Shown here: positions 1-10,165 of the stretch, piece after piece
Position numbering within the stretch: the stretch's first letter is position 1
Layout of the letters: the number at the start of each line of letters is the position of its first letter
DNA from: Adiantum capillus-veneris
Taxonomy: Eukaryota; Streptophyta; Polypodiopsida; Polypodiales; Pteridaceae
Direction: 5' to 3'
DNA length: 64,000 nt
Assembly (NCBI GenBank): GCA_014529385.2
Contig: CM043960.1
Location: 74,681,910 to 74,745,909, forward strand
Program-made: the position numbers and the translations under genes
The notes under the pieces: model-generated
Told to the model about the DNA's origin: nothing
The model's database searches: none
What the model saw: the letters and a program-made list of their open reading frames with translations, nothing else

Positions 1-1171
1 CAAACCAAGTGGAAGCGTCATCCTCTAAGGTTAGTTCAAACCCTGCAAATTGGGTAGGGAAGTCTAACACCTCTTCTGCTCTAATCACACGCACAAAGGC
101 TGCTACATGATCTCTTGGGTCTCTGCTTCTTGTGTATTTCTTGTTTACCCATTTTTACACTTGAGAAGGTCTGATTCTCCAATGGTCTACAAACCTCATC
201 ATTGGATCTCCATGTCCTAATCAATATACCTCCTCAGGTCTTCTGTAATAGGCTGGTTCCTCTCCCAATGGTGCTCCTAAGCCATAATTTCTAACAGTTC
301 TCACAAGAGATGGTTCATCTCTTCGAACTCGTTCTACGGATGGCCTTCCAGGTTCTGTTGACCCTTGAGTCTTTGGCTTACTCTCTCCTTGATACCTTGA
401 ATAGAGTGGTGGTTCTTGAAAATCCCTTAGCCCTCGTGCGGCCTGATAAAACCATCTTGGTTTCGGTCTTGTTCCATTGTAGCACTCTGTCGAAGCCATG
501 TAGCACTCTGCCTTGTTCCATTGTAGCACTCTGTCGAAGCCATGCATGCAATGATGGCTGGTTTGACGGTTGGTTTTGGTTGTTGAATGCCTGCGGTCGT
601 GTGGAATGTGAGGTAGCATCATACTCATCAGAAAAGGGATTTGTCGACTTGCTTGGGGTGTAGGTGGCTCTTGGCACTTCCTCAGGGGCATATGCTGATG
701 CTCCTGGACCTGTTGCGCTTTCTACCTCCTCTCGGAGAATACATTGATATTCTTGCCCGTATCTATCAACAAAAACTATACCCTTCCCCATAGTAGTTTC
801 ATAAGAGAATAAGTAAAGAACCTTGTCTTTTCTTGATTTGTTTACGTATGGTTCTTTGCTGCAAAAGTAAGCGACTATACTCTCACTCTCATGCTTGTAG
901 ATTCCCACGTTCTCATTATAAGTTGGAACCCTGGTTGTTTTCTTATCATACATGAAAATAGCTCCGGGCCGATCAATGTTTGGTGGCGGTTCTTGAGCTT
1001 CTGAAACCATTTTCCCTTTCGCCACGTATCTCCATATCTATTGTAATCTTCAGGGTTACTAACTATCAGATAGTGGTTTCCCCTTTTGTCTCGGAATCTA
1101 TCTCCATCATCTAGACTCGGATTATCTCCAATCTTTGAGCCGGCCTCTCTTCGATACAAATGCACTTGCAT
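1..1171 (-). pseudogene. Ty3/gypsy gag, 5' part (element E1), cut by window edge
   Basis: This is the N-terminal part of a gypsy Gag on the minus strand, running off the left edge. The upstream portion (875-1171) contains a block around GNHYLIVSNPEDYNRYG that aligns by eye with the Gag N-terminus of G2 at 37735-38301. The next portion (378-1025) holds NVGIYKHESES and VLYLFSYE, again matching G2 in order. Nearest the edge, DPRDHVAAFV and DFPTQFAGFELTLEDDASTW are the start of a retrotransposon_gag (PF03732-like) domain. The reading frame is broken near 1020, again by a 44-bp duplication near 500, and by stops close to 222, so it is decayed. Gag would form the particle that packages element RNA. 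Family assignment is firm; the exact start is uncertain. Confidence 0.72.
468..544. repeat. 44-bp tandem duplication in E1 gag
   Basis: The 33-base stretch starting CTTGTTCCATTG at 468 recurs at 512 with a period of 44 bases. Because 44 is not a multiple of three, the duplication shifts the gag frame and explains why the coding signal moves from one frame to another here. Confidence 0.85.
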
Positions 1172-1294
1172 CCTCGCTAGTCAGAATAGACTAGGGCTCC
1201 CCTCTAAGAAGATCACAGTGAGCTTGGAATCATTCAAAGGATTTAGGGAGGTGCTTCCTCCTGGCATTGGTCCGTCATAGGTGAAACCTCCTGG

Positions 1295-1492
1295 CTATTG
1301 ACTACCCATCATGAAGAAAGATTTTTCTAACAAAGTGTCAGTATCACTACCTTCCTCAATAATCGGTGCTAGCGGATCTAGCCTTGCCTGAGTTACACTC
1401 TCTTCGGTGGACACTAAGCTACCTTGGTCACCTGCTACCTTCTGGTCTCTAACAATGTATCTTCCTGATCTTAAATTCATCAAACTTATCAA
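1295..1492 (-). CDS. Small ORF upstream of E1 gag, conserved in G2
   Basis: A 65-codon ORF ending about 120 bases upstream of the gag start. From its second methionine it reads MNLRSG, then VSTEESVTQ and an acidic tail IIEEGSDTDTL. A 45-codon ORF in the same relative place in G2 (38399-38536) reads MNLRCG, VSTEESVNQ and IIPEEVLDTF. Conservation of these blocks between two diverged elements suggests selection on the peptide, as a leader peptide or as an upstream Gag exon. No known domain is recognised. It may instead be joined to gag through splicing or an ancestral frame, which the sequence cannot settle. Confidence 0.45.
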   Translation of the reverse strand: MISLMNLRSGRYIVRDQKVAGDQGSLVSTEESVTQARLDPLAPIIEEGSDTDTLLEKSFFMMGSQ

Positions 1493-1981
1493 TGCAATTT
1501 ATCACAAATCCAACCACTCACCTGGCAAAGGATCAGTTTCCGCACAACTTCTTGCTTTGTTGCTGAATATACCTGTACACAAGCGTTTATTTTGGGAATC
1601 GAATCAAAGCATTTATCTGCTAGAGGTTATCTTAGTAATGATTGGTATAACTGGAGAGTTAATCTCAACCACTACTGTATTTTACACACTGCTAATGTTG
1701 TGGATTAGGTCTGCTAATCTAAAACTGTACTTCCCTCGGATGTTGGTCAATTTACGCGAAAAAGTCTGAATTCAGTCTTTGCTCTGTCAAATGGACAAAC
1801 AAGGTCCAAATTCACTTCTGAAAGAAGTTCTGGAACCCTTAAGCCAAATGGAATCTCACTGTCTAAGCCCAATCAAATTCTCTTCAGTAAGCCCCATTGA
1901 AGCCTGTTTGGAGTTTCTAAGCCTGTTTGGACCCTCTTCAGTAGGATGTTCTAAGCCTGTTTGGAGTCCAAAATCACACAG

Positions 1982-2007
1982 AAGACATCCTACGCGTAGG
2001 ATGTCTT
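1982..2007. repeat. Perfect 26-bp palindrome in E1 leader
   Basis: The half-site AAGACATCCTACG is followed directly by its exact reverse complement, centred on a CG step. In single-stranded RNA this would form a hairpin, or a kissing or dimer contact. Confidence 0.9.
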
Positions 2008-2425
2008 TTTGGCCTGTTTGACCCCAGACTTAACCCACAGCTTCCCCTTGATGTCAGCAACCCAGTGGTATGCTTAGATTTTGGTTTGGATTTCAAAAGT
2101 CCCCAATTTTAGCTGTTCTTGCCTTTTTCAGTCAAAAGTGCTAAAGTTTTCTTTGAACCCAATTTTCTCACCCAAATGAGATGAAACCCCTCTCAGTCAC
2201 TCAATGTATCATGCAAGACATGCTCATGCAGCCATCTTATGGTTTTGGTCTCAAAATAATGCTTTGGCACAATTTGGGTAGGATGTCTGGCAATTTCAAT
2301 CTATCTGACCTTATTCTATCAAGATATGGTCAAATTTCCACTTTCCAGTTGCAATTAGGGTAAACCCCACCTTCTGAACACACTGGTCAACTCAAAATCC
2401 CAAAATTCCCACCAGATTAGCGTGT

Positions 2426-2449
2426 AGATATCCTATGCGTAGGATGTCT
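2426..2449. repeat. Imperfect copy of the E1 leader palindrome
   Basis: The right arm CGTAGGATGTCT is identical to that of the palindrome at 1982. The left arm AGATATCCTATG differs from a perfect match at two bases. It lies about 444 bases further along the leader. Confidence 0.8.
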
Positions 2450-2970
2450 CCTGGCTTGAAATTAAATTTTTTTCCTAACAGAAATGCTTCCGATGCTCTG
2501 TAGCTCTATCAGAAACACTCACAGTAACTTTTGGACTTCTCTTAGGCTTTCAAACACACTTGTGTATCTTTTTGCATCTTTTACAAACTTGTGATGACTT
2601 TACCAAGCAAGTATACATACATGAAATGCTCTAGATCCCGAATCATGATGTCCTACTTACTCTACTCCTACTCATCATGTGAAATGATGATAATGGTGTT
2701 TTGGTTGCTTTTTGGCCTCTCCGGAATCTCAAGCTTTCCTCTCACCGCTTCTACCACTCCAATTCCTACTTAAGAACTTGACTACTACCTAAAAATATCT
2801 TAATCTACCTAAGTCGAAGTATCTAGGCTAGACACAGGCTTCCTAGACTCCCTCTAAGACCTAGAGAGTCCTCCACCCTCTCATCCTATCTAAATGTAAA
2901 AAAAGACTTTTGGAAAGCCAAAAATCCCTATCCTCAAGGATTAGTCTCGGTCACTTACCTAAGGTTTTCG

Positions 2971-2988
2971 TCCCCGGCAGCGGCGCCA
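2971..2988 (-). other. E1 primer-binding site, Asp-type
   Basis: On the minus strand the site reads TGGCGCCGCTGCCGGGGA, one base after the LTR end CCAACA. This is the primer site commonly found in plant Tat/Athila-type gypsy elements and matched to tRNA-Asp. It fixes both element orientation and the inner LTR boundary. Confidence 0.85.
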
Positions 2989-2989
2989 A

Positions 2990-3929
2990 TGTTGGACTGA
3001 TACGCCGCGATGGACGTCTGCACAGCGAGAACTCACCTAACATATAATTTCAGTTAAGGACGAAGCTCGACCCGCCACAGGCTCATGGAAGCAAGCATAA
3101 GGTGTCAACCTACACTCGATCGATTCCTAAGTAATTCCTACAGAGGTCTCTACCAATTGTCTAAGTCACAGCCTTCAAGAGTGCATAAGAGGAAACTTCC
3201 TACAACGCTTTCTACAGCCAAACACCCATCAAACAATCTCAAAACACCATAGAACTTGAAGGAGACCCTACTAATACCAATATGTCACTCTCCCTAAGGT
3301 CTATGAACCAACACCCCAACCCAAAACACACGGTGCAAAATCACGTAGGATGTTTGGCCGAAATTTGCAGGTCTTCGTTTTCGAAATCTAAAGTGCCTAA
3401 TGTGTAGCTCTACTCAATGTGATCGCGTGGATATGCTGCAATGCAAAATAGGACAACGTATGCTCACCCAATCACCAGATGAAGCTCGTAGAAGGAGCTT
3501 GCAAAACCGGACCGTACGTGCGTAATGTAGGTATCGACACGTAGCTCTCGTCGAGGGTAACACGCTACACTTCTTCGCACTCGATTCTGACCACCGGTAC
3601 ACACGTAGCGTCAAGATGAAGCTCACACTCTCTCTCGTACATAGTACGCTCACTCACAGACTTCAAAACTTGTTTTTAAAAATGACAAAAGGGTCCTTCA
3701 TTAAGGTCAAAAAGTGGTATATATACCTTACAATTCTCAAACCCTAAAGTTCCAAAATCAACCAACTACTCCATCTATCTATCAAAACTGGGATACAATC
3801 TGGAAACTTCTGTAAGTCCCAATATTTACAAGGTGAAAAATCAGGTTTCCTCAATAAATGAATAATTACAACAAGAATGATAATCCTCCCAAGTAGTTAG
3901 TCTCCGTGGGGTGTGTCCAGCTTCTAACA
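2990..3929 (-). repeat. E1 5' LTR (about 940 bp)
   Basis: On the plus strand it starts TGTTGGACTG next to the primer site and ends GCTTCTAACA, so the minus-strand LTR begins TGTTAG and ends CCAACA. The B LTR (ending at 7507) and the inferred G2 3' LTR (starting at 24098) also begin TGTTA, and E1 and B share the internal string ATACAATCTGGAA. The partner LTR lies off the window, so no target duplication can be checked. The outer end is less certain than the inner one. Confidence 0.7.
3718..3725 (-). promoter_or_regulatory. Candidate TATA box in E1 LTR
   Basis: TATATATA lies inside the LTR on the minus strand, upstream of the primer site by about 730 bases. It fits an RNA polymerase II start for the element transcript. 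No transcript evidence is available. Confidence 0.4.
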
Positions 3930-5091
3930 ACCACCAATGTTGCTAAGAGGCTCTTTAAAGAGAGATGTGGACTTTGCTCAGGCCAAGGATACATTTCTTG
4001 GAGATGATGTTGTGGGGACAGAGGAGCCCCCCAATGACTCAAAGGCTTCAGAAGAGGAAGAAGTGCCTCTAAGCTAGAAGCTTCAAGTGACTATCTTTCT
4101 TTTGCCAATGAGCTAGCTACCAAATGTAAGGAGGGGGTGGATGGGGTTGAAAATCATGCATGTGTGGATGAAAGAGTGTTTGATTTTGCAATATCTACAG
4201 GAGATGATGAAATGTTTGAGAAGGTCTCTTCTATCTTCCATGCCCCATTCATTTTGGATGACCTTATAGCTCAGCACAACAATTTCCTAAAGTCTAAAAG
4301 AGACAAGTTTGAGCTTAAGGTCCACAGGGGTAGGGTGGTTCTTGCTGACATGGTGGTGGTGCACTTAAAATATTGTGCTTCCACAAGACGATCATGCAAG
4401 AAGTACCATCAACTGCCTATTATCCATAGACCCTCACGGTTTCCTATGCATGAACGAGATTGCAAGCTAATCAAATAATCCTTTGGGTTCCTTCTATTCT
4501 TAAATTCTCTATTTGCTAGTCTATTGAAAGATCCTTTAGAGGTAATGGATGAGGAGGATCTACACCCAATGAACAAGATGATGAGGACATGGAGTTCAAT
4601 GAGTTTCTTGAGATTGAGGAGGATATTAATCTTGCAGTAGAGGCTAAAGAGGTGCAACGAAGAAAAATACTTATAGTTAAAACATTTGACATCAAACTAC
4701 CTTTAGATGTGTCTGGTTTTAATGAGAAGCAAGCCACATTGATGCTTCCTAGTCTCTACTAGAGTTCAAATTTGGTGAGAAATTATACATTTTACTCCAT
4801 GATATTCAAAGTATATTTTCTTTAAGAAAAGACTTTGCACTTGCCATGCTCTCCAAATTTCAAGAGGGGAGGAGTGGATTTGTAGTAGTGACAACAACGA
4901 GGAATTGGAAATCTCTAGTAACCCAATGGAGTGCCTCAAACTCTGCTTTGACAAGGCAATGAAGTATAGAGAGACACTCCCAAATGAGGCCACCTTCCAA
5001 GCTATTAGAAAAAACATCATGCCATCAGGTCCGTGGACTTATGGAAGGATGACATATATATGCAAGATGAGAGCTACATGGTAAGCCCCCC

Positions 5092-5122
<31 letters not shown>

Positions 5123-5640
5123 ACACCACCACCACCACCCCCATCCACCCAAAAATTCTAGATGTCACTGTCTTTCTCTAAATCATCCTTTTGTGTGTAG
5201 TCATGGATTGCTGAAAAGGATGATTTCCTTCGTCGCCCGTCGAACAAGATAGTATTGTGGAAGGGATGCAGCACTAGGAGAATACCTTGCCAGACTATGT
5301 GAGACACCCATACTAGTCTTTCACAATGGAATGTCCCAAGAGGGAAGTACTATAACATTCGCCCTCAAAACGCTCTCACGTGTCCTAGGTGGACCAATGC
5401 TACCACAAAATGCAGACATAGTTATCCTTGTCGAATTTTTTTTGCTGTAGAATGTTTTGGATACTATCCGTGGTACACCGGTGGTTGTGCAGCTTATTAT
5501 TACACATACACAGCAATGACACTCACTTTGGAAAAGAAAAATCCAAATGAACTATTCGATTATGGAAAACATTTAATGATTCGATACAAGGGGTAATGTG
5601 CCAGAAGATATCCACTATCTGTCATCAAGTTGAGAGACTT
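3930..5640 (+). pseudogene. Decayed plus-strand gene fragment, family not recognised
   Basis: Coding-like sequence appears in several plus-strand frames. It includes an open stretch at 4137-4478, an acidic segment near 4580 (DEDMEFNEFLEIEED), a segment near 4850-5030 (FALAMLSKFQEG, then MECLKLCFDKAMKYRE), and one near 5270-5450 (ALGEYLARLCETPILVFHNG). Between ATG|GTAAGC at about 5080 and TGTGTAG|TCATGG at about 5200 lies a GT-AG intron-like gap holding C and CA repeats. It is flanked by IYMQDESYM and WIAEKDDFLRRPSNKIVLW. Several stops and frame changes break it. It is not gag-pol-like, so it is probably a remnant of a host gene or of cargo from another element. I cannot name the family. Confidence 0.4.
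5086..5138. repeat. C-run plus CA and CCA microsatellite
   Basis: About 23 C residues are followed by AC dinucleotides and then ACC units. It lies inside the proposed intron of the decayed plus-strand gene fragment. Confidence 0.95.
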
Positions 5641-6654
5641 ATGACTTGTATTGTGTGTATTATATCATTATGCATCTCTTGTACATGTTGTGACCTAATC
5701 TCTTGATCCACCTATGGCTAACATATTGCATTGTCTCTCTCCACTTTCTTTGGCCTTCACGAGCATTGGAGTTGTTGAATGCCTCTATTTGTTTTTGTTT
5801 CCTTTGTTGCAAATGCCCAATTGCTTTCGATGTTGCCGAACAATCTAATACATGTTTTTGCTTCAGCTGATGAAGGATTTTGAGATTAAACCATTGAAAC
5901 AACTCTTTCAAACTGTTTGACTTATCTCAAGATCCACCATGTTGTGTGTGTTTGAAATATGCATTTTTGGCCATGTAATGAGACTTTTCCAAGCCTTGGG
6001 TGTTCCATATGCCTGGGTTTTCATACTTTTGAATGAAGTATGGTGAGTGATTGAAACCGATGTGTTGCAAATAAAACAAGTTTTCAAGAATTTTAAACAA
6101 CCTTTTAGCCCTTATCATTTAAAAGGGAGCGTTAACAATACCATGTAATGAGTAATCTGAGTTTTAGTCCATGCTGTCCTAAATGCTTTCTTTAGTAGCT
6201 AAAGGTTCTCCTTAAACTGTTTTAGATAAATTTTGTGTCCACTCATCTTTGTCACACATCTAAAATAGCACATTGATGGAATGCCACACGTCACCCTTGG
6301 CATTGCGAGTTGTGGGTTCTTGGTTCTTCACTACCATATGGAGATTTTCCATTGCTAAAACTCAATTTTTCTTGTATAAGATTGGAGCTAGGGATATCAA
6401 GACGCATGGCTAAGTAGAGGGGATTCATAGCATTGATGGGGATGGCAACAAAGGATTCAAGCCATACTATCTCGAAATACAGAGTACAGATTAGGATAGA
6501 CTCATGACCCATTATATCACCCTCTTGTACTGGGCACCCCATTATATCAGTGATCACACATACCCCATACAATTCCAACTGGTAGCTCTTCTACATTCAT
6601 TTTAACATCTCTTTTTTGTATTTAGACATGGTATGAGATTCACGAGTCTACAAT
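5641..6654. other. Spacer with no recognisable gene
   Basis: Short ORFs exist on the minus strand (for example 5660-5911), but they show no domain, no similar neighbour and no consistent frame. Nothing else is supported here. Confidence 0.5.
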
Positions 6655-7507
6655 TGTTTGGTCTCGTAGGACTTTTTGGCCTATTGCAAGCATTAATTTA
6701 TCATTGTCAATCTCTTGGAAAACAACTAACAACTCGCATCTAACTCCGGCTACACTCAAGTGACTGAAACCACCAAAAGCCAATCGCTCATCGGCAAACA
6801 AATCACATCCATTACAGCATCAAATGACATCTAAACGTAATCAAACTTCTAGGACAAGTTTATAAGACCTAAGCACACATGCTTATGGTCTCAAATCCCA
6901 CTTTAGGTCAAGTTCCAAAATCGCAGATATTAACAGTAGTGGATTTTTGACCTAGTCGTTTTCGACCCAGAATGCATCTAAATGCTTAGCAATGATGCCC
7001 CAATACCCCACCTATTCTTAGTTTTTGATTTGAAAGTATAAATTCCTAGTTATGATTAAATTAGGCCGCGGGTCGTTGGGGACGCCAAAAGCTACAAAAT
7101 ACTATGAATGGCTTATGTCAATGCGTAGAGCTCTTACCTGCGATTGCAATGCAACAAACGCAATCGCAATGTGACAACCGGAGAGGGAGTAGGAAGCGCG
7201 AGAGGGAGAGAAGTGAGCGCCGTTAGCTCACACTGTGTGTTTCTTATCCAAAACTATCAAAAAAATTACAAAAATTGGCTTTTATACCTTAGCCAAGGTT
7301 TTTGGGTGGTCAAAACTAATAATCTGGAGTTCTACCAAAGTTGGGAAATCACTGGCTGATACAATCTGGAAGATGGTAGCCTCCGCTCATTAATTACAAA
7401 GATTATTCGAGAAAATAGGAGTTACAATATTCCCAATTCATCAAAATAATAAATGTTTTACAAAGAGAACTCCGAAAAATGGTGTCCGTGTTAGCTTGCT
7501 GCTAACA
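6655..7507 (-). repeat. Element B 3' LTR
   Basis: The minus-strand LTR starts TGTTAGCAGC at 7507, right after a polypurine tract. Its start resembles the E1 LTR, both contain ATACAATCTGGAA, and a TATAAAAG-type box lies at 7279-7286. The outer end near 6655 (TGTTTGG) is a guess, because no clean boundary or target duplication is visible. Confidence 0.5.
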
Positions 7508-7523
7508 TTTCCCCCTCCTCGCC
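7508..7523 (-). other. Polypurine tract of element B
   Basis: On the minus strand GGCGAGGAGGGGGAAA directly precedes the LTR start TGTTAGC. This is the expected plus-strand primer for reverse transcription and marks the LTR boundary. Confidence 0.75.
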
Positions 7524-7545
7524 TGTGTCGTTCCTTGACATAGCT

Positions 7546-10063
7546 TTATGGGCTGAAATTGTCTTCGGGTTGACGGCTGGCGAGGTGGTCTTTAACTGCG
7601 TCTAGTGCCTTCTGATATCTTATTCTTCGTTCTTTGTCGGGAACTTGCAGAAATTGCATTGTTACGTGATTTTTCAGCTCCACCGCTGAGTAGCCTACAA
7701 ACCTGGATGTTAGGTTGCTGATCAAACCGGTGCAAATATCTTCATGCGCTAGGTGAAGAATCCACTGCAGCATGCTTCTTCAAAGGCTAGCATATTATTC
7801 GATGGCAAGAACATACATTTGGCATAGAATCTGTAAAGGACTTCTTTTGAAGGTTGCCCACGTAGATCATAGCATAAGCCTTTGTTTCCTTCCAAGAATG
7901 ATAGCCATGGGGCTCATGTTTGCTGAGGCTCATTAAAAACCTGTATACATGTGAGCAGCATTCTACAAATCTTACATAACATGGCACACGAGAGATCTGG
8001 CAGACTCTTGAACAAAGACATGGCGCCCGTCAGGGTTTTCACCATGTATTCCTCTGTTGCTTGGCCTCTCTCTGGAGCTGGTAGCCTGGCAAAGTTAAGC
8101 CAAGTTGGCCTCTTCTTTTGCAGTGTTTCATGTGCTTGCCATGTCTTTACTCTGGGTACAGGATAGAATGTTGGATCTCTTTGAAGGACTGCAGGTGCTC
8201 TTATGAACAGAATCAAGTATCTTGGATTCTTGTTCAGCCAGCTTAATCGCCACTTTGCGTGGTCTTTATCTACGCCAACGTCTTGCAAATCTTTATACAA
8301 CCTTTCTTTCACCTATAATAATTCTCCTTTCATGAGAGGGTACGGCAGAGATTGTTGATGCCATTGAGCGTTGATCTGATTGGGAGTGAGTTGAGTGATG
8401 TTGACAGAGTGTAAAACTCTCAACTCCCAATCCATTGTGGCTTTCCACTACTCATCCACCTCTAGGGTGATCTTCTCCTGCAGCCCTTCTTCTTTAGCTT
8501 TTGACAGCTGGACCATTGGCACTGTGTCTTCATCCGTGATGTTAATCTAAAAATCTTCATCACCACTCGGCTCTGCTGTTGACTGTGTCTCAAACTCTAC
8601 AAACGAGACCGAGGGTATGTCTATCTGTGGTGGCTCTGAAGTGCCTGCCTCTTCCTGCGTGTTTGGTTTTCCATCTCTCAGGAGTTGATTAATCCGCTTG
8701 AGTGCTGCTATCTCCTTTAGAAGCTCCTCCGCTCTCTGAACCAACATCAATGCATTGTCCCTGCGCTGTGATTGTTCTAGTTTTAATTCCAATTCTAGGT
8801 CTTTGTTTTTCTTTTCAAGTGCTTTGTACACTTCATCAGTTCATTTGGTCGATGCCACTGCTGGATTTTCTCTGATTTGCCATAAGAAAATGGCATGATC
8901 ATTGATCCGTTTCTCCGAGTACTGCAGAGAAGCATTGGCAACATCTAATTGTACCTAAATTTTTTGAGCTGATAGAGATATCGTAAGAAGTTCATTTGTA
9001 ACTTATGCCAGCTGCTCATCTTTTGCTTTGCAGGCATCTGATAGTTTGGTGAATAGATCACCTAACTCCTCCATTTCTTTTTGTTGCCTATCTCTGTCTA
9101 ATTGATGTTGTTCTGCTTCTGCCTTTCGCTTTTGCATATGCATTTGAGGATCAGTGATGACAGTCATCCTGTCTTCTAACTCTCCTTGGAGAGCGTCGAT
9201 CACCATCTCAAGTTCTTTGGCCTTGGTGCTACGGTTTAGTGCTGCTGAGCGGAGTCGCTCCATCATTTCCTGCATCTGCCGTGAGTATTCATTGACTTGT
9301 ACTATACTTCATCGTTTGAATGCTACTCCTCCTGTCTTGCCAGTTGGGATGTGCATGTAGCCTCATGTGTGGCTTCCTATTGCATCGTAACTGCTAGTGG
9401 TTATTGTGTAGAGGTACATGGTTGGTCTTCTTCTTGGATATCTTGAGGCTTTGTTGCCTTGGTAGTTTATTGTTCAGTGGAAGTAGATGGTGTTGGATCA
9501 GACCTTGCTGTCTCTTCAGGTGCCAACCTTTCTTCTTTATGTGGCTCAGGTTCTGTCTCATGTGCAGTGGTAGACTCTTTTTCCACATCTACCTCCTTAT
9601 TAGTCTCTTGTTCAGATCTACTTGCCTTTTCCTCTTAGATAGCTTTTGAGTGTCTTCTGTTGCCTTCTCCAGTTCCGGCCCGGCTTCTTTTTCCTTTTGT
9701 CCGTCAAGATGGTCAGCTTCTTTTGCGTATTCTGTTTGTTCGGTGGACTCGGAATCTTTGTCTTTCTCAGGCTCTGCTTCTTCATTGGTGTCTTTGCGTG
9801 CAGTTGATGGTGGTGGACTAGGCATGGGATGGTCTTGTTGTTATGTATACGGTGAGGTGGGTCGGGGAGATCAATGACTTTGCTCTTGTCTAGCCGTTGA
9901 GGCGGTCTGGGGTGAGCAACAAGAAGAGTGTCCTCTAAGCACTGTTGTAGGCTCGTGTGCTGCTCAATTGGGTTGGGGTTCGAAAAAACAACAAACACAC
10001 ACACAAACCCGCAACCTAACCCTACACAAATTTGGGGCACCACCTAGTTTTGGATGCGAACTA
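7546..10063 (-). pseudogene. Element B ORF, C-terminal part: coiled-coil protein of unknown family
   Basis: A run of minus-strand open pieces appears to derive from one long protein. In reading order there is an acidic/basic low-complexity segment (9589-9825, with EKDKDSESTEQ and LSKRKRQ), then two heptad-rich segments. These are 9003-9275 (KAKELEMVIDALQGELEDR) and 8547-8831 (LEKKNKDLELELKLEQSQRR), both likely coiled coils. Then come 7914-8312 (KNPRYLILFIRAPAVLQRD, FYPVPRVKTWQ) and 7546-7773 (ISNLTSRFVGYSAVELKNHV), which ends just before the polypurine tract. Stops and frameshifts break it many times. It shows no zinc knuckle, protease, RT or integrase. It could be a divergent Gag, an envelope-position protein or captured cargo. 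Confidence 0.45.
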
Positions 10064-10069
10064 GGATGC

Positions 10070-10074
<5 letters not shown>

Positions 10075-10163
<89 letters not shown>
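10075..10163. repeat. GA microsatellite, about 44 units
   Basis: An uninterrupted GA run of about 89 bases directly abuts the TAT LTR end. The inner LTR copy has GATA-GAGA-like sequence at the equivalent place, so the repeat probably grew from a few GA units at the LTR edge. Confidence 0.97.

Positions 10164-10165
<2 letters not shown>

Larger units (their letters stand above)
1493..2970 (-). other. E1 long 5' leader, non-coding
   Basis: This is about 1.5 kb between the primer-binding site and the first small ORF of E1. No convincing coding sequence is seen. It holds a perfect 26-bp palindrome at 1982, a related imperfect one at 2426, and a short local repeat of AAGCCTGTTTGGA around 1895-1965. 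The G2 and B leaders have a comparable design with a different palindrome. Confidence 0.6.

Noticed and set aside
3344-3356. Half palindrome ACGTAGGATGT in the E1 LTR as a third full palindrome
   Set aside because: The left arm is absent; it may be a relic, but it is not a palindrome now.
5660-6578. Minus-strand ORFs in the spacer as genes
   Set aside because: Short, without domains, in different frames and with no supporting neighbour.
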